Shown here: one piece after another, positions 42,574 to 50,995 of the stretch
Layout of the letters: the number at the start of each line of letters is the position of its first letter
How positions within the stretch are numbered: position 1 is the stretch's first letter
Source of the DNA: DYRG01 sp041161065
Lineage (GTDB): Bacteria; Pseudomonadota; Gammaproteobacteria; Beggiatoales; Beggiatoaceae
Length of the DNA: 64,000 nucleotides
NCBI GenBank assembly: GCA_041161065.1
Contig: JBEAVE010000040.1
Span: 15,539-79,538 of the forward strand
Reading direction: 5' to 3'
The notes under the pieces: generated by a model
What the model was told of the DNA's origin: nothing
Databases searched by the model: none
Seen by the model: only the letters and a program-made list of their open reading frames with translations
Program-made: the position numbers and the translations under genes

Positions 42574-43238
42574 GTACCTTTATTGAAAGAATGGAACACT
42601 TCGTAGAAACTTTTACTCAAGAAGATAAGAGTTTTGATTTTTTTGGGTTAATTAAACTAAATAATTTGGAAGTTCCCGAGTGGGACGGTGGCTATGATGT
42701 GGTTGTTTCAGCAAAATGGTTACCTGAAGATGAATATGAAGCAATTGGAGTTATAATTACTCGCATTCATGAAACGTTTAACTTAGATGAGCGTAAATTG
42801 TATTTGGGTAGCGTTGCCATTTTAGATAAAAGCGAAGATTTTATTAAAGAAATTTTAAACGCTTCGCAAAACAATATAGAAGTTAAAGGCAAGATAATCA
42901 ATGGGTTATCAGTCAGAGAAGCTATTATTCTCGCACCAAAGCAAAGAGTGAATGAGAACGCACATTATGAAGTTATTTTGAAACTTTCTAAATTGGATAA
43001 AAATACACTGAAAAAACTTTCTAAATTGGATAAAAAAATTTTCAATGAAATCGTTAAGCACGATGAAGAAACAATTTCATGTCTTGTAGAACTTATTGAA
43101 TTACAAAAGGAATACAATAGCCAAGACCCAATGGATGTAGAAACTAAGAATTCCGATAACTTTTTTGAATTAAATATTGAGTTATCAAGCAATGCAAATA
43201 AATATCAAAGTGTAGGTAATTCGGTGATGTATCATTAA
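42570..43238 (+). CDS. Unrecognised protein coupled to the HEPN gene
   Basis: 222 residues, not recognised. It is acidic and soluble, with VPEWDGGYDVVVSAKWL and NLDERKLYLGSVAILDKSED in the N-terminal half. Around residues 138-160 an 11-residue unit (LSKLDKNTLKK / LSKLDKKIFNE) is repeated; the DNA repeat has a 33-base period starting at 42981 and 43014. No membrane segment. Its start overlaps the HEPN gene, pointing to a two-component module. Confidence 0.6.
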   Translation: MSTFIERMEHFVETFTQEDKSFDFFGLIKLNNLEVPEWDGGYDVVVSAKWLPEDEYEAIGVIITRIHETFNLDERKLYLGSVAILDKSEDFIKEILNASQNNIEVKGKIINGLSVREAIILAPKQRVNENAHYEVILKLSKLDKNTLKKLSKLDKKIFNEIVKHDEETISCLVELIELQKEYNSQDPMDVETKNSDNFFELNIELSSNANKYQSVGNSVMYH

Positions 43239-43258
43239 TTTTTTCAAGGAGCAGAAGA

Positions 43259-43675
43259 ATGTCCGATCAAAAAGACGAGAAAGTAGAAAAAAAGCAAATT
43301 CCATCTAAGGATATTATTGCTTTACTGGATAAATTTAGAGAGGATTCTGAGGAAGATAACAACATCGATTATGGTGAAGATCATGTTAAACAATTGGAAA
43401 GTGCTTACCATCAATTGGGAAAGAATTTTAAATTTGAGGTTGGTCAATTAGTAAAATGGAAAAGAAATCTAAAAAATAGAAGATTCCCTAGAGAAAATCA
43501 ACCAGCTATTGTTTTGGAAGTTTTACAAACTCCTACTATAAGTGAAGAGCCAGATATTGGAAGTCCTTACTTTCGAGAACAAAACGATTTAATTTTAGGA
43601 TTACTTGATAAATCAGGAAATATGTTTACTTTTTATTATGATAGTAGAAGGTTTGAACCTTTTGAAAGTAAATAA
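43259..43675 (+). CDS. Unrecognised small acidic protein
   Basis: 138 residues, not recognised with confidence. The N-terminal third is highly charged; the second half reads FEVGQLVKWKRNLKNRRFPR, QPAIVLEVL, and a C-terminal MFTFYYDSRRFEPFES. This looks like a small beta-barrel domain. AAGGAG precedes the start. It is the last gene of the island before infC and may belong with the preceding two genes. Confidence 0.6.
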   Translation: MSDQKDEKVEKKQIPSKDIIALLDKFREDSEEDNNIDYGEDHVKQLESAYHQLGKNFKFEVGQLVKWKRNLKNRRFPRENQPAIVLEVLQTPTISEEPDIGSPYFREQNDLILGLLDKSGNMFTFYYDSRRFEPFESK

Positions 43676-43721
43676 TTTGATTTGGGTTTTATATTTTTAA
43701 TTTATTAGGGAGGATTATTTT

Positions 43722-44261
43722 ATCGCTGCGGAAACAACAAGCAAAGCAACGCGCCTGAACGAGATGATTACAACGCCACAGGTTCGTTTGATTGACGCTG
43801 AAGGTAATCAGGCGGGCGTGGTTTCAATTAGAGAGGCGCTTGCAAAAGCACAGGAAGCGGCATTGGATTTGGTAGAAATTGCTCCTACTGCCAAACCGCC
43901 GGTTTGTAGAATTATGGATTACGGAAAGTTTCTGTTTGAGCAAAACAAAAAGCGTCATGCAGCGAAGAAAAAACAGAAACAAATTCAGGTCAAAGAAATT
44001 AAATTCAGACCTGGCACGGATGAAGGCGACTATCAGGTCAAACTACGCAACCTGATTCGCTTTTTAGAAGAGGGTGATAAAGCCAAAATTACGTTGCGCT
44101 TTCGCGGTCGTGAATTAGCCCACCAAGAACTCGGAATGCAATTGCTCAAACGCGTTGAAACCGATTTAACTGAACACGGTGTGGTTGAACAATTCCCTAA
44201 AATGGAAGGTCGACAAATGGTTATGGTTCTCTCACCTAAGAAACAACAACCTACTCATTAA
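43722..44261 (+). CDS. infC: Translation initiation factor IF-3, AUC start codon
   Basis: I place the start at the ATC at 43722, with AGGGAGGA at 43707-43714 ideally spaced, giving 179 residues that begin (M)AAETTSKATRLNEMITTPQVRLID. The first ATG (43764) would lose the conserved R-x-N-x-x-I segment. Rare AUU/AUC/AUA starts are well known for infC, where IF-3 represses its own translation by rejecting them. Also visible are PPVCRIMDYGKFL, EIKFRPGTDEGDYQVKLRN and RFRGRELAHQELG. Confidence 0.94.
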   Translation: MAAETTSKATRLNEMITTPQVRLIDAEGNQAGVVSIREALAKAQEAALDLVEIAPTAKPPVCRIMDYGKFLFEQNKKRHAAKKKQKQIQVKEIKFRPGTDEGDYQVKLRNLIRFLEEGDKAKITLRFRGRELAHQELGMQLLKRVETDLTEHGVVEQFPKMEGRQMVMVLSPKKQQPTH

Positions 44262-44278
44262 CAAATGCGGAGTTAGAA

Positions 44279-44473
44279 ATGCCTAAACTCAAAACGAACA
44301 AAGGCGCGTCGAAACGGTTTATTAAAACCGCCAATGGTTTCAAAAGAAATCAATCGCATCGTCGCCATATCTTGACCAAAAAAACCAGCAAACGTAAACG
44401 TCAATTACGCGGTGCTTCAATGGTGCATGAATGCGATTTAAATGCAGTCATTCAAATGTTACCCCACGCTTAG
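44279..44473 (+). CDS. rpmI: Ribosomal protein bL35
   Basis: 64 residues, very basic, MPKLKTNKGASKRFIKTANG with KRNQSHRRHILTKKTSKRKRQLR. Part of the 50S subunit. Lies 17 bases after infC in the usual infC-rpmI-rplT order. Confidence 0.97.
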   Translation: MPKLKTNKGASKRFIKTANGFKRNQSHRRHILTKKTSKRKRQLRGASMVHECDLNAVIQMLPHA

Positions 44474-44491
44474 AAATTAGGAGATTGAAAT

Positions 44492-44848
44492 ATGCCAAGA
44501 GTTAAACGTGGTGTCACTGCGCACGCTAGACACAAAAAAATCTTAGATAAAGCAAAAGGTTATCGCGGTTTTCGCAGCACCGTCATTCGGGTTGCCAAAC
44601 AAGCCGTCACCAAAGCGGGTCAATACGCTTACCGCGACCGTAAAGTCCGTAAACGTGAATTTCGTGCGTTGTGGATTGCCCGTATCAACGCCGCTTCGCG
44701 CGAGTTGGGCATGACTTATAGCTGCTTTATGAATGGCTTACACAAAGCGGGCATCGAAATCGACCGCAAAGTGTTAGCGGATTTAGCCGTCAATGAAAAA
44801 GCTGGTTTCGCCGCTTTAGTTGAACAATCCAAAGCCGCACTCGCTTAA
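44492..44848 (+). CDS. rplT: Ribosomal protein bL20
   Basis: 118 residues, MPRVKRGVTAHARHKKILDKAKGYRGFRS, with LWIARINAASRELGMTYS. Binds 23S rRNA early in 50S assembly and in E. coli represses this operon. AGGAG precedes the ATG. A strong terminator follows. Confidence 0.97.
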   Translation: MPRVKRGVTAHARHKKILDKAKGYRGFRSTVIRVAKQAVTKAGQYAYRDRKVRKREFRALWIARINAASRELGMTYSCFMNGLHKAGIEIDRKVLADLAVNEKAGFAALVEQSKAALA

Positions 44849-44867
44849 TTCAATTTAAGCAAAAATT

Positions 44868-44905
44868 AAAGGTGTAGAAATGTTTTTAATGTTTCTACGC
44901 CTTTT
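44868..44905 (+). terminator. Intrinsic terminator after rplT
   Basis: AAAGGTGTAGAAA (44868-44880) pairs with TTTCTACGCCTTT (44892-44904) with one G-U, ending in TTTT. It separates the operon from convergent pilW and could serve both strands. Confidence 0.88.
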
Positions 44906-44921
44906 GTTCGATGAAGGAAAT

Positions 44922-45701
44922 TTATTTCATGCTGCTGCCTAAATTGTGGAGCATTTTGGTTTCTTCGGATTCGGGGAATTTAGAACGGAGCACCAAACTA
45001 TAACTCGCTTCGGCGTTTTTATCGCCTGTTCGCCGTGCCAAACGAATGCCCAACCATAAACTTGCGGGGGTTTGCATAGAAACCGCCACAAACCGTTTGT
45101 AATAACTTTGTGCCTCTGTAATATCATCGCGTTGTTCACTCAAATCCGCCAAATGAAAGAGAGCAACTGGGAAATCATTTTTGGCTTCTAAGGCTTTACG
45201 AAAGAAATCCATTGCTTGATTACGATCTTGGTTTTTCAACGCACACAATCCCGCATTGGTATAAGCCAGTTCAGTGCTTTTGTAGAGTGGATTTTCAACC
45301 GCTCTTTTGAAATGCGCTTGGGCTTCTTCAACGCGATTAAAACGACAAAGAAAACTGCCATAGTTGTTATGTGCAGATGAATTATTAGGTTCTATTGCAA
45401 GTGCGGCTTCGTAATATTTCCCAACGCTATCATTTTGATTTAATCGTTCATAAAGCAACGCCAATCCCGTATTTGCTTCAACATTACGACTATCAATTTC
45501 TAAGGCTTTTTGTAATTTTTGTAATGCCACATCATATTGCCCCAATTTCATGTATTCTACCCCCAAACGGGTATTGATCATGCTTGGACTTTCATCGCTA
45601 AGTTTTTGAGATTGATCCTCAAAAAATTCGGGCAAATCATTACCCCCTTTGCTTGCACAACCACTTAATAAAATAAAACTCAGTATTAGATAACGGTACA
45701 T
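44922..45701 (-). CDS. pilW: Type IV pilus biogenesis lipoprotein PilW (PilF), TPR
   Basis: 259 residues with lipobox LLSGC (Cys15) and about six TPR motifs (for example GQYDVALQKLQKALEIDSRN, NNSSAHNNYGSFLCRFNRVEEA). It is the outer-membrane pilotin for the PilQ secretin. The order ndk-rlmN-pilW is normal for gammaproteobacteria, though one extra gene interrupts it here. Confidence 0.92.
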   Translation of the reverse strand: MYRYLILSFILLSGCASKGGNDLPEFFEDQSQKLSDESPSMINTRLGVEYMKLGQYDVALQKLQKALEIDSRNVEANTGLALLYERLNQNDSVGKYYEAALAIEPNNSSAHNNYGSFLCRFNRVEEAQAHFKRAVENPLYKSTELAYTNAGLCALKNQDRNQAMDFFRKALEAKNDFPVALFHLADLSEQRDDITEAQSYYKRFVAVSMQTPASLWLGIRLARRTGDKNAEASYSLVLRSKFPESEETKMLHNLGSSMK

Positions 45702-45731
45702 TATTTATTCCTCAATAATAGCTTGATAAGA

Positions 45732-46820
45732 TTAGACTTTTAAAGTTCGGCGGCTTTTATCTTGCACTTGTCCGGCTAATTGTCCACATGCCGCAGAAAT
45801 ATCATCGCCGCGCGTTTTACGGGTAATGGTAATTAAGCCTGCATTAATCAGCGTTGTTTTGAATTTTTCTACGGTTTGAGGTAAAGAACGTTCATATCCA
45901 CTTTGCTCAAATGGATTAAAAGGAATTAAATTCACTTTTGCAGGCACTTTTTCTAATAAACTAATTAAAGATTTTGCGTGTTTTGGGGTATCATTCACGC
46001 CTTTTAATAGGATATATTCAAAGGTTACTTTACGGCGAGTATCATTGCCTACATAACGTTGGCACGCGCTAAGTAATTCTTTTATAGGATATTTTTTATT
46101 CAATGGAATGAGATGATTGCGCAACTCGTCGTCGGGGGCGTGCAGAGAAACCGCCAAATTAACCGGACAAACCTCGCGCAAACGGTCAATCATCGGGACA
46201 ATCCCCGCCGTGCTCACGGTAATTCTTCGCCACGATAATCCGTAGCCGTAATCGTCCATCATTAAGCGCATCGCATTGATTACATTATCAAAATTGAGCA
46301 GCGGTTCACCCATTCCCATCATCACAACATTACTAATCACCCGTCCGCTCGGACCTTCTCCGATTAAGCCTTGCTTTCTCAAACCGTGCTCGGCGATCCA
46401 TAATTGTCCAATAATTTCAGCGGTTTGCAAATTACGATTAAAACCTTGCTGCGCGGTTGCACAAAAACGGCAATTCAACGTGCAACCAATTTGAGAGGAA
46501 ATGCACAACGTTGCTCGATCATCTTCGGGAATATAAACGGTTTCAATACCATTGGTTTCATCGACTTTCAACAACCATTTGCGTGTTCCATCTTGCGCGG
46601 TTTGTGCAAGCATTTCTACGGGGGGTTGAATAATCGCCTGATCAGCTAATTTCTGGCGCAATGTTTTGCTCAAATTAGTCATCAGATCAAAATCGGTTAC
46701 GCCTTGTTGGTGAATCCATTGCAAAACTTGGGTTGCACGAAAAGGTTTCTCTCCTAATTCTGTAAAGAACTGCCCCATTTGATCTTGATTAAAACCTAAA
46801 ATATTTAATTTTTCTGACAT
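45732..46820 (-). CDS. rlmN: Dual-specificity 23S rRNA/tRNA methyltransferase RlmN
   Basis: 362 residues. The radical-SAM cluster motif is CTLNCRFCATAQQGFNRNL. MGMGEPLLNFDNV, VSTAGIVPMIDRL and the C-terminal TRKTRGDDISAACGQLAGQV (with the methyl-transfer cysteine) are diagnostic. It makes m2A in 23S rRNA and some tRNAs. Confidence 0.97.
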   Translation of the reverse strand: MSEKLNILGFNQDQMGQFFTELGEKPFRATQVLQWIHQQGVTDFDLMTNLSKTLRQKLADQAIIQPPVEMLAQTAQDGTRKWLLKVDETNGIETVYIPEDDRATLCISSQIGCTLNCRFCATAQQGFNRNLQTAEIIGQLWIAEHGLRKQGLIGEGPSGRVISNVVMMGMGEPLLNFDNVINAMRLMMDDYGYGLSWRRITVSTAGIVPMIDRLREVCPVNLAVSLHAPDDELRNHLIPLNKKYPIKELLSACQRYVGNDTRRKVTFEYILLKGVNDTPKHAKSLISLLEKVPAKVNLIPFNPFEQSGYERSLPQTVEKFKTTLINAGLITITRKTRGDDISAACGQLAGQVQDKSRRTLKV

Positions 46821-47431
46821 TCGTATATTCCTAACTGTTTCTGACTTTCGATAAATAGATAGTTAATAGCAGCAAACAATTCATCTAAATTCTCAATTTG
46901 ATAACCATTGATATTTTTGATAAATAAATCATTTTGTAATTGAGCAAATTCCCAGCGTTCTGCATTAGTAACAATGCCAAATAATTTTTGATTTTGACAG
47001 TTATTAAGTTGTTGTATGGCAACCAATTCTGCTGCACATTGTCCCCAACCTTCGCTAAAATTATCTTTTTTAGCTTCAACTATAATGAAATAAGGTTTTT
47101 CAAAAATAATCTTACCTAATTTAGAACGTTTTGCAATTAAATAATTAGGTGTTCCTGATAGCTCACCATTGGTTTCTAAAGGGTGATGACTCCACAACAT
47201 AAAATCGTTTTTGTAGGCTTTCCAAATTTCTCTTAAAATAGGATAAATAACATTTTCACACAACGCATATTCCGAGCTATCAACCACCAATTCTGTTAAA
47301 TTAAATTCTAGTTCTGTGCGTAAATAATTGCTTATTTCAAATGTGATAGGTTGAATAAAATGTTGTTCTTGGTAAGAGAGTTGAAAAGCCTGCATAACTT
47401 GGCTTAATGTTTTATAGTTTGTAAAAGACAT
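46805..47431 (-). CDS. Unrecognised PD-(D/E)XK-like protein between ndk and rlmN
   Basis: 208 residues from the ATG at 47431 (MSFTNYKTLSQVMQAF). No certain family. The stretch GTPNYLIAKRS ... YFIIVEAKKDNFSEGWGQCAAEL resembles the D-x-ExK core of nuclease-fold hypothetical proteins found widely in cyanobacteria and sulfur bacteria. It is AT-richer than its neighbours and overlaps rlmN by 16 bases. A terminator lies 24 bases upstream of its start. Confidence 0.65.
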   Translation of the reverse strand: MSFTNYKTLSQVMQAFQLSYQEQHFIQPITFEISNYLRTELEFNLTELVVDSSEYALCENVIYPILREIWKAYKNDFMLWSHHPLETNGELSGTPNYLIAKRSKLGKIIFEKPYFIIVEAKKDNFSEGWGQCAAELVAIQQLNNCQNQKLFGIVTNAERWEFAQLQNDLFIKNINGYQIENLDELFAAINYLFIESQKQLGIYECQKN

Positions 47432-47454
47432 AATTTTATATTTGAAATTGAAAT

Positions 47455-47480
47455 AAAAGGGCGTATAAAAACACCCTTTT
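47455..47480 (-). terminator. Intrinsic terminator after ndk
   Basis: On the minus strand AAAAGGGTG pairs with CGCCCTTTT (one G-U) around an eight-base loop. It follows the ndk stop by 10 bases and ends 23 bases before the next start codon. Confidence 0.75.
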
Positions 47481-47490
47481 AGAAATAACG

Positions 47491-47922
47491 TTATCGGGTG
47501 CGAGCGCACAGTTCTTCGGGTTTGAAGAAATAAGCGATTTCAACGGCGGCGGTTTCGGGCGCATCAGAACCGTGAACCGCATTTTCATCGATGTTAGCGG
47601 CAAAATCCGCCCGAATTGTGCCGGCGGCGGCATTTTTAGGATTCGTTGCCCCCATAATGTCACGATTTTTAGCAATTGCGCCTTCGCCTTCGAGGGTTTG
47701 AACCATGACCGGTCCTGAAATCATAAAATCCACTAAGTCTTTGAAAAAAGGACGATCTTTGTGCACCGCATAAAACCCTTCTGCTTGTTCACGACTTAAA
47801 TGCAACATTTTCGCTGCAATAATCCGCAAGCCCCCTTTTTCAAATCGACTATAGATTTCACCAATAACGTTTTTTGAAACCGCGTCGGGTTTGATAATTG
47901 AAAGGGTACGTTCAATAGCCAT
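47491..47922 (-). CDS. ndk: Nucleoside diphosphate kinase
   Basis: 143 residues from the ATG at 47922 with AGGAG upstream. MAIERTLSIIKPDAVSKNVIG opens the protein, and the active-site histidine is in NIDENAVHGSDAPETAAVEIAYFF. It balances NTP pools. Confidence 0.97.
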   Translation of the reverse strand: MAIERTLSIIKPDAVSKNVIGEIYSRFEKGGLRIIAAKMLHLSREQAEGFYAVHKDRPFFKDLVDFMISGPVMVQTLEGEGAIAKNRDIMGATNPKNAAAGTIRADFAANIDENAVHGSDAPETAAVEIAYFFKPEELCARTR

Positions 47923-48024
47923 GTAATCGTTCTCCTGAGAAAAAATGAAAGCCCAATTATACACCTTTTTCTTTACAACTTAAATGCCTTTATTTGATCT
48001 ATTATCTTCATTATGGTTGCTCAA

Positions 48025-49107
48025 CTAAAAATTACCGCGACAAATAGAGCAATCTGGACGTTCTTTACAACGTTGTTGAAATCTTAAAGGAGCGTGTGGT
48101 TTGATTTGAAATTGAATAACCGCACACTCGTGAGCCGATTGGGTATCCGAAAAATGATGCCGCCCATTTTCACCCGTTGCTACAAAAAACAAAGCCTTAC
48201 CTCGCTTTGGATTGACCGCTGCCCACAATGCTGCCCGCCCTACCAATGCAATCGGCGTGGGCGGCAAACCCGTTCTCGTATAAGTATTGTAAGGCGTATC
48301 TTCTAATAAATTTTCTTTGTGCAAATTCCCGTCAAATGCACGTCCCAAACCATAAATTACCGTTGGATCAGTTTGTAGTTTCATTCCCAGTTGTAATCGC
48401 TGATGAAATACGCCTGAGATTTCTACTCTCTCATCGGGTTGTGCTGTTTCTTTCTCAATAATAGACGCTAAAATTAGGGCTTGCTCTGGCGTTTGTAATG
48501 CTAAATTATCTGCTTTTTGTTCCCAAGTTTCTTTTAAGATTTGCTGCATTTTCTTATAAGCACGTTGTAATAATTCAATATCCGTAGTTTCCGCTTCAAA
48601 AAGATAAGTATCAGGAAAGAAATGTCCCTCTAAATAGGTTTCTGGAATACCTAACTTTTCAATGATGTCAGCTTCGGTTAAATTATTTAATAAATGTTTG
48701 ATTTTAGAATGCTTTTTGATAGTTAAAAACATTTGTTGAAATGTCCAACCTTCAGGAATTGCAATAGCATATTGCACGGTTTTTCCTGAACGAAATAAAG
48801 CCAATAATTCCCGCGCGCTCAAATCCACCGGCAACTGATATTCCCCTGCTTTAATATGGGTTTGATGCGTTAATCTTGCCCACAAAACCCACGCGAAATC
48901 AAAGTAATCGGGCAAAATTCCCTGTTCATTCAAGTCTTTAGCAACTTGTCGTAATGTCGCGCCCGATTTTACGCGGTATTCTATTTGAGAAAAAATAGGC
49001 AATGGTTGATCTAAACCTTTGAGCAAAAACCAAGCACTCACACTACCACCCGTAATCATTACGATTAAAATACAACTCATTAAAACTAAACGAAAAATTC
49101 TTAACAT
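48025..49107 (-). CDS. mltG: Endolytic murein transglycosylase MltG, with Cys-containing tail
   Basis: 360 residues from the ATG at 49107, overlapping truB by 7 bases. One N-terminal membrane helix is followed by a LysM-like part and the YceG catalytic core: YLEGHFFPDTYLFEA, ILASIIEKETAQPDER and LQTDPTVIYGLG. MltG cuts nascent glycan chains near the inner membrane. The C-terminus past FSDTQSAHECAV is longer than usual and ends in CKERPDCSICRGNF, three cysteines of unknown meaning. Confidence 0.92.
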   Translation of the reverse strand: MLRIFRLVLMSCILIVMITGGSVSAWFLLKGLDQPLPIFSQIEYRVKSGATLRQVAKDLNEQGILPDYFDFAWVLWARLTHQTHIKAGEYQLPVDLSARELLALFRSGKTVQYAIAIPEGWTFQQMFLTIKKHSKIKHLLNNLTEADIIEKLGIPETYLEGHFFPDTYLFEAETTDIELLQRAYKKMQQILKETWEQKADNLALQTPEQALILASIIEKETAQPDERVEISGVFHQRLQLGMKLQTDPTVIYGLGRAFDGNLHKENLLEDTPYNTYTRTGLPPTPIALVGRAALWAAVNPKRGKALFFVATGENGRHHFSDTQSAHECAVIQFQIKPHAPLRFQQRCKERPDCSICRGNF

Positions 49108-49976
49108 GGTCGACAAAATAAACGTTTCACTTTTAAACAACAATCCTCTATTTCTCCCAATCCCAAAAAGGCATTATTTTGAAATAATTTAACTAATCCT
49201 GTTAAATGGTTTTCCTTTAACATAACGGTTTTACCTTGTTTCAAATGTTGCGCCTGTTCTTCCGATAATTCAATAGAGGAAACATGAGGAAGTGCCTGCG
49301 ACAAAGGCAAAAGAAACTGATCAATATTATCCGTATTTTCTAGGGTTTCAAAATTGACCATGTTATGCCAACAACCAACTGATAAACGTCGTAGTTTTTG
49401 AACGTGTGCACCACAACCCAATACTGCACCAATATCTTCAACTAAAGTTCTAATATAAGTTCCTTTTGAACAATCCACTTTAATTGAAATAAAATTATCT
49501 TTGAAATCTAAGAGTTGTATGTCGTAAATGGTGATTTGGCGGGGTTCACGATCGATAACAATCCCTTTTCTTGCGAGTTTATAAAGGGGTTGTCCAGCGT
49601 GTTTCAAAGCGGCAAACATGGGAGGAATTTGGCTTTGTTTTCCAATAAAAGAACTTAAAACAACTTTGATTTGTTCAACGCTAAAAATAGAAACGTTTTG
49701 TTGGGTAAGAATATCGCCTTCTGCATCGCCAGTAGTGGTTGTAATACCTAACTGTCCAACGGTTTGATAGGATTTGTCGGATTCTAATAAATAACCCGCT
49801 AATTTTGTGCCCTCGCCAAAACAAATGGGCAATAATCCTTCGGCTAAATTATCTAAACTTCCGGTGTGTCCGGCTTTTTTGGCGAAAAACAATCGCTTAG
49901 CGCGTTGTAAAGCGGCATTTGAACTAATCCCGACCGGTTTGTCGAGTAATAAAATGGCATCTAATTCACGGTTCAT
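49101..49976 (-). CDS. truB: tRNA pseudouridine(55) synthase TruB
   Basis: 291 residues. Motif I is DAILLLDKPVGISSNAALQ, and the catalytic Asp is in GHTGSLDNLAEGLLPICFG (family consensus GSLDPLATG; Asn and Glu replace Pro and Thr). Later, CSKGTYIRTLVEDIGAVLGCGAHVQKLRR is typical. It overlaps rbfA by 4 bases. Confidence 0.95.
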   Translation of the reverse strand: MNRELDAILLLDKPVGISSNAALQRAKRLFFAKKAGHTGSLDNLAEGLLPICFGEGTKLAGYLLESDKSYQTVGQLGITTTTGDAEGDILTQQNVSIFSVEQIKVVLSSFIGKQSQIPPMFAALKHAGQPLYKLARKGIVIDREPRQITIYDIQLLDFKDNFISIKVDCSKGTYIRTLVEDIGAVLGCGAHVQKLRRLSVGCWHNMVNFETLENTDNIDQFLLPLSQALPHVSSIELSEEQAQHLKQGKTVMLKENHLTGLVKLFQNNAFLGLGEIEDCCLKVKRLFCRPC

Positions 49977-50332
49977 TCTGTTTTAGAGGAATGTTGAGCG
50001 GCTTTATAAAGCAATTCGTTGATTTTACTCGCATATTCTAATGATTCATCGTATAAGAAATGCAAACGCGGCGTGGTACGCAAATTCAAACGTTGTGATA
50101 AACCATGTCGCAACATACCTGCTTGATTTTGCAGTTGTTTAACGGTTTCAGCTTCATCGACGTGATTACCTAAAACAGTAATATAAACAGTCGCTTGTTG
50201 CAAATCGGGTGAGATTTTCACCGCAGAAACCGTAATCATACCTAGAGTTCTAATATTTTCTCTAATTAAATCAGCGAGTTCTCGTTGAATTAACTCACTT
50301 ACACGGCGCGTTCGACTAAATTCTTTTGGCAT
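49973..50332 (-). CDS. rbfA: Ribosome-binding factor A
   Basis: 119 residues of KH-fold RbfA: RTRRVSELIQRELADLI, GMITVSAVKISPDLQQATVYITVLG, LHFLYDESLEYASKINELL. It aids 16S rRNA 5'-end maturation. The upstream partner infB is not present; a divergent GNAT gene lies there instead. Confidence 0.94.
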   Translation of the reverse strand: MPKEFSRTRRVSELIQRELADLIRENIRTLGMITVSAVKISPDLQQATVYITVLGNHVDEAETVKQLQNQAGMLRHGLSQRLNLRTTPRLHFLYDESLEYASKINELLYKAAQHSSKTE

Positions 50333-50401
50333 TATTTTTTTCCAATTAGGTAGTAATTTGCATTAGTATATATGATTTCAAATGTAACGTTGAGAAATAC
50401 C

Positions 50402-50992
50402 ATGAACATTACAATTAAAAACGTGATTGGAACGCAAATTAAACCGTATTTGACGGCGTTGGCGACCTTGAGAATTGAGGTTTTTCGGGAATTTCCCTAT
50501 CTTTATGAGGGGAGTATTGCTTACGAAACCCAGTATTTACAAACTTATAGTCAAGCTATTGATAGTATTGTAGTTTTAGCGTTTGAACACAATAAAATTA
50601 TCGGCGCATCGACCGCTCTGCCGTTGAGCGCGGAAACACATGATGTCACGCAACCCTTTATTAATCAGGGCTTTAATATAAATGATTTTTTATATTTTGG
50701 CGAGTCCGTATTGCAAAAAAATTATCGCGGTCAAGGACTTGGCGTGCGATTTTTTGAGGAACGTGAAGCCCACGCGCGTCGACTAAACAAAAAATACACC
50801 ACTTTTTGTGCGGTTGAACGCCCTGTCGATCACCCTCGTCGCCCCGCCGACTATGTTTCGCTGGATAATTTTTGGCAAAAACGCGGTTATTCTAAACAAA
50901 ATCAATTGCATACCACGTTTAACTGGCAAGATTTGGACGAACATACCGACTCTCCCAAACCGATGACTTTTTGGCTCAAAAAAATTACATAA
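50402..50992 (+). CDS. GNAT-family N-acetyltransferase
   Basis: 196 residues from the ATG at 50402; an upstream in-frame start at 50372 would add ten residues. The acetyl-CoA-binding motif A is FGESVLQKNYRGQGLGVRFFEEREAHAR near residue 108. The substrate is unknown. The gene is divergent from rbfA and followed 3 bases later by an ABC ATPase gene. Confidence 0.82.
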   Translation: MNITIKNVIGTQIKPYLTALATLRIEVFREFPYLYEGSIAYETQYLQTYSQAIDSIVVLAFEHNKIIGASTALPLSAETHDVTQPFINQGFNINDFLYFGESVLQKNYRGQGLGVRFFEEREAHARRLNKKYTTFCAVERPVDHPRRPADYVSLDNFWQKRGYSKQNQLHTTFNWQDLDEHTDSPKPMTFWLKKIT

Positions 50993-50995
50993 CCC

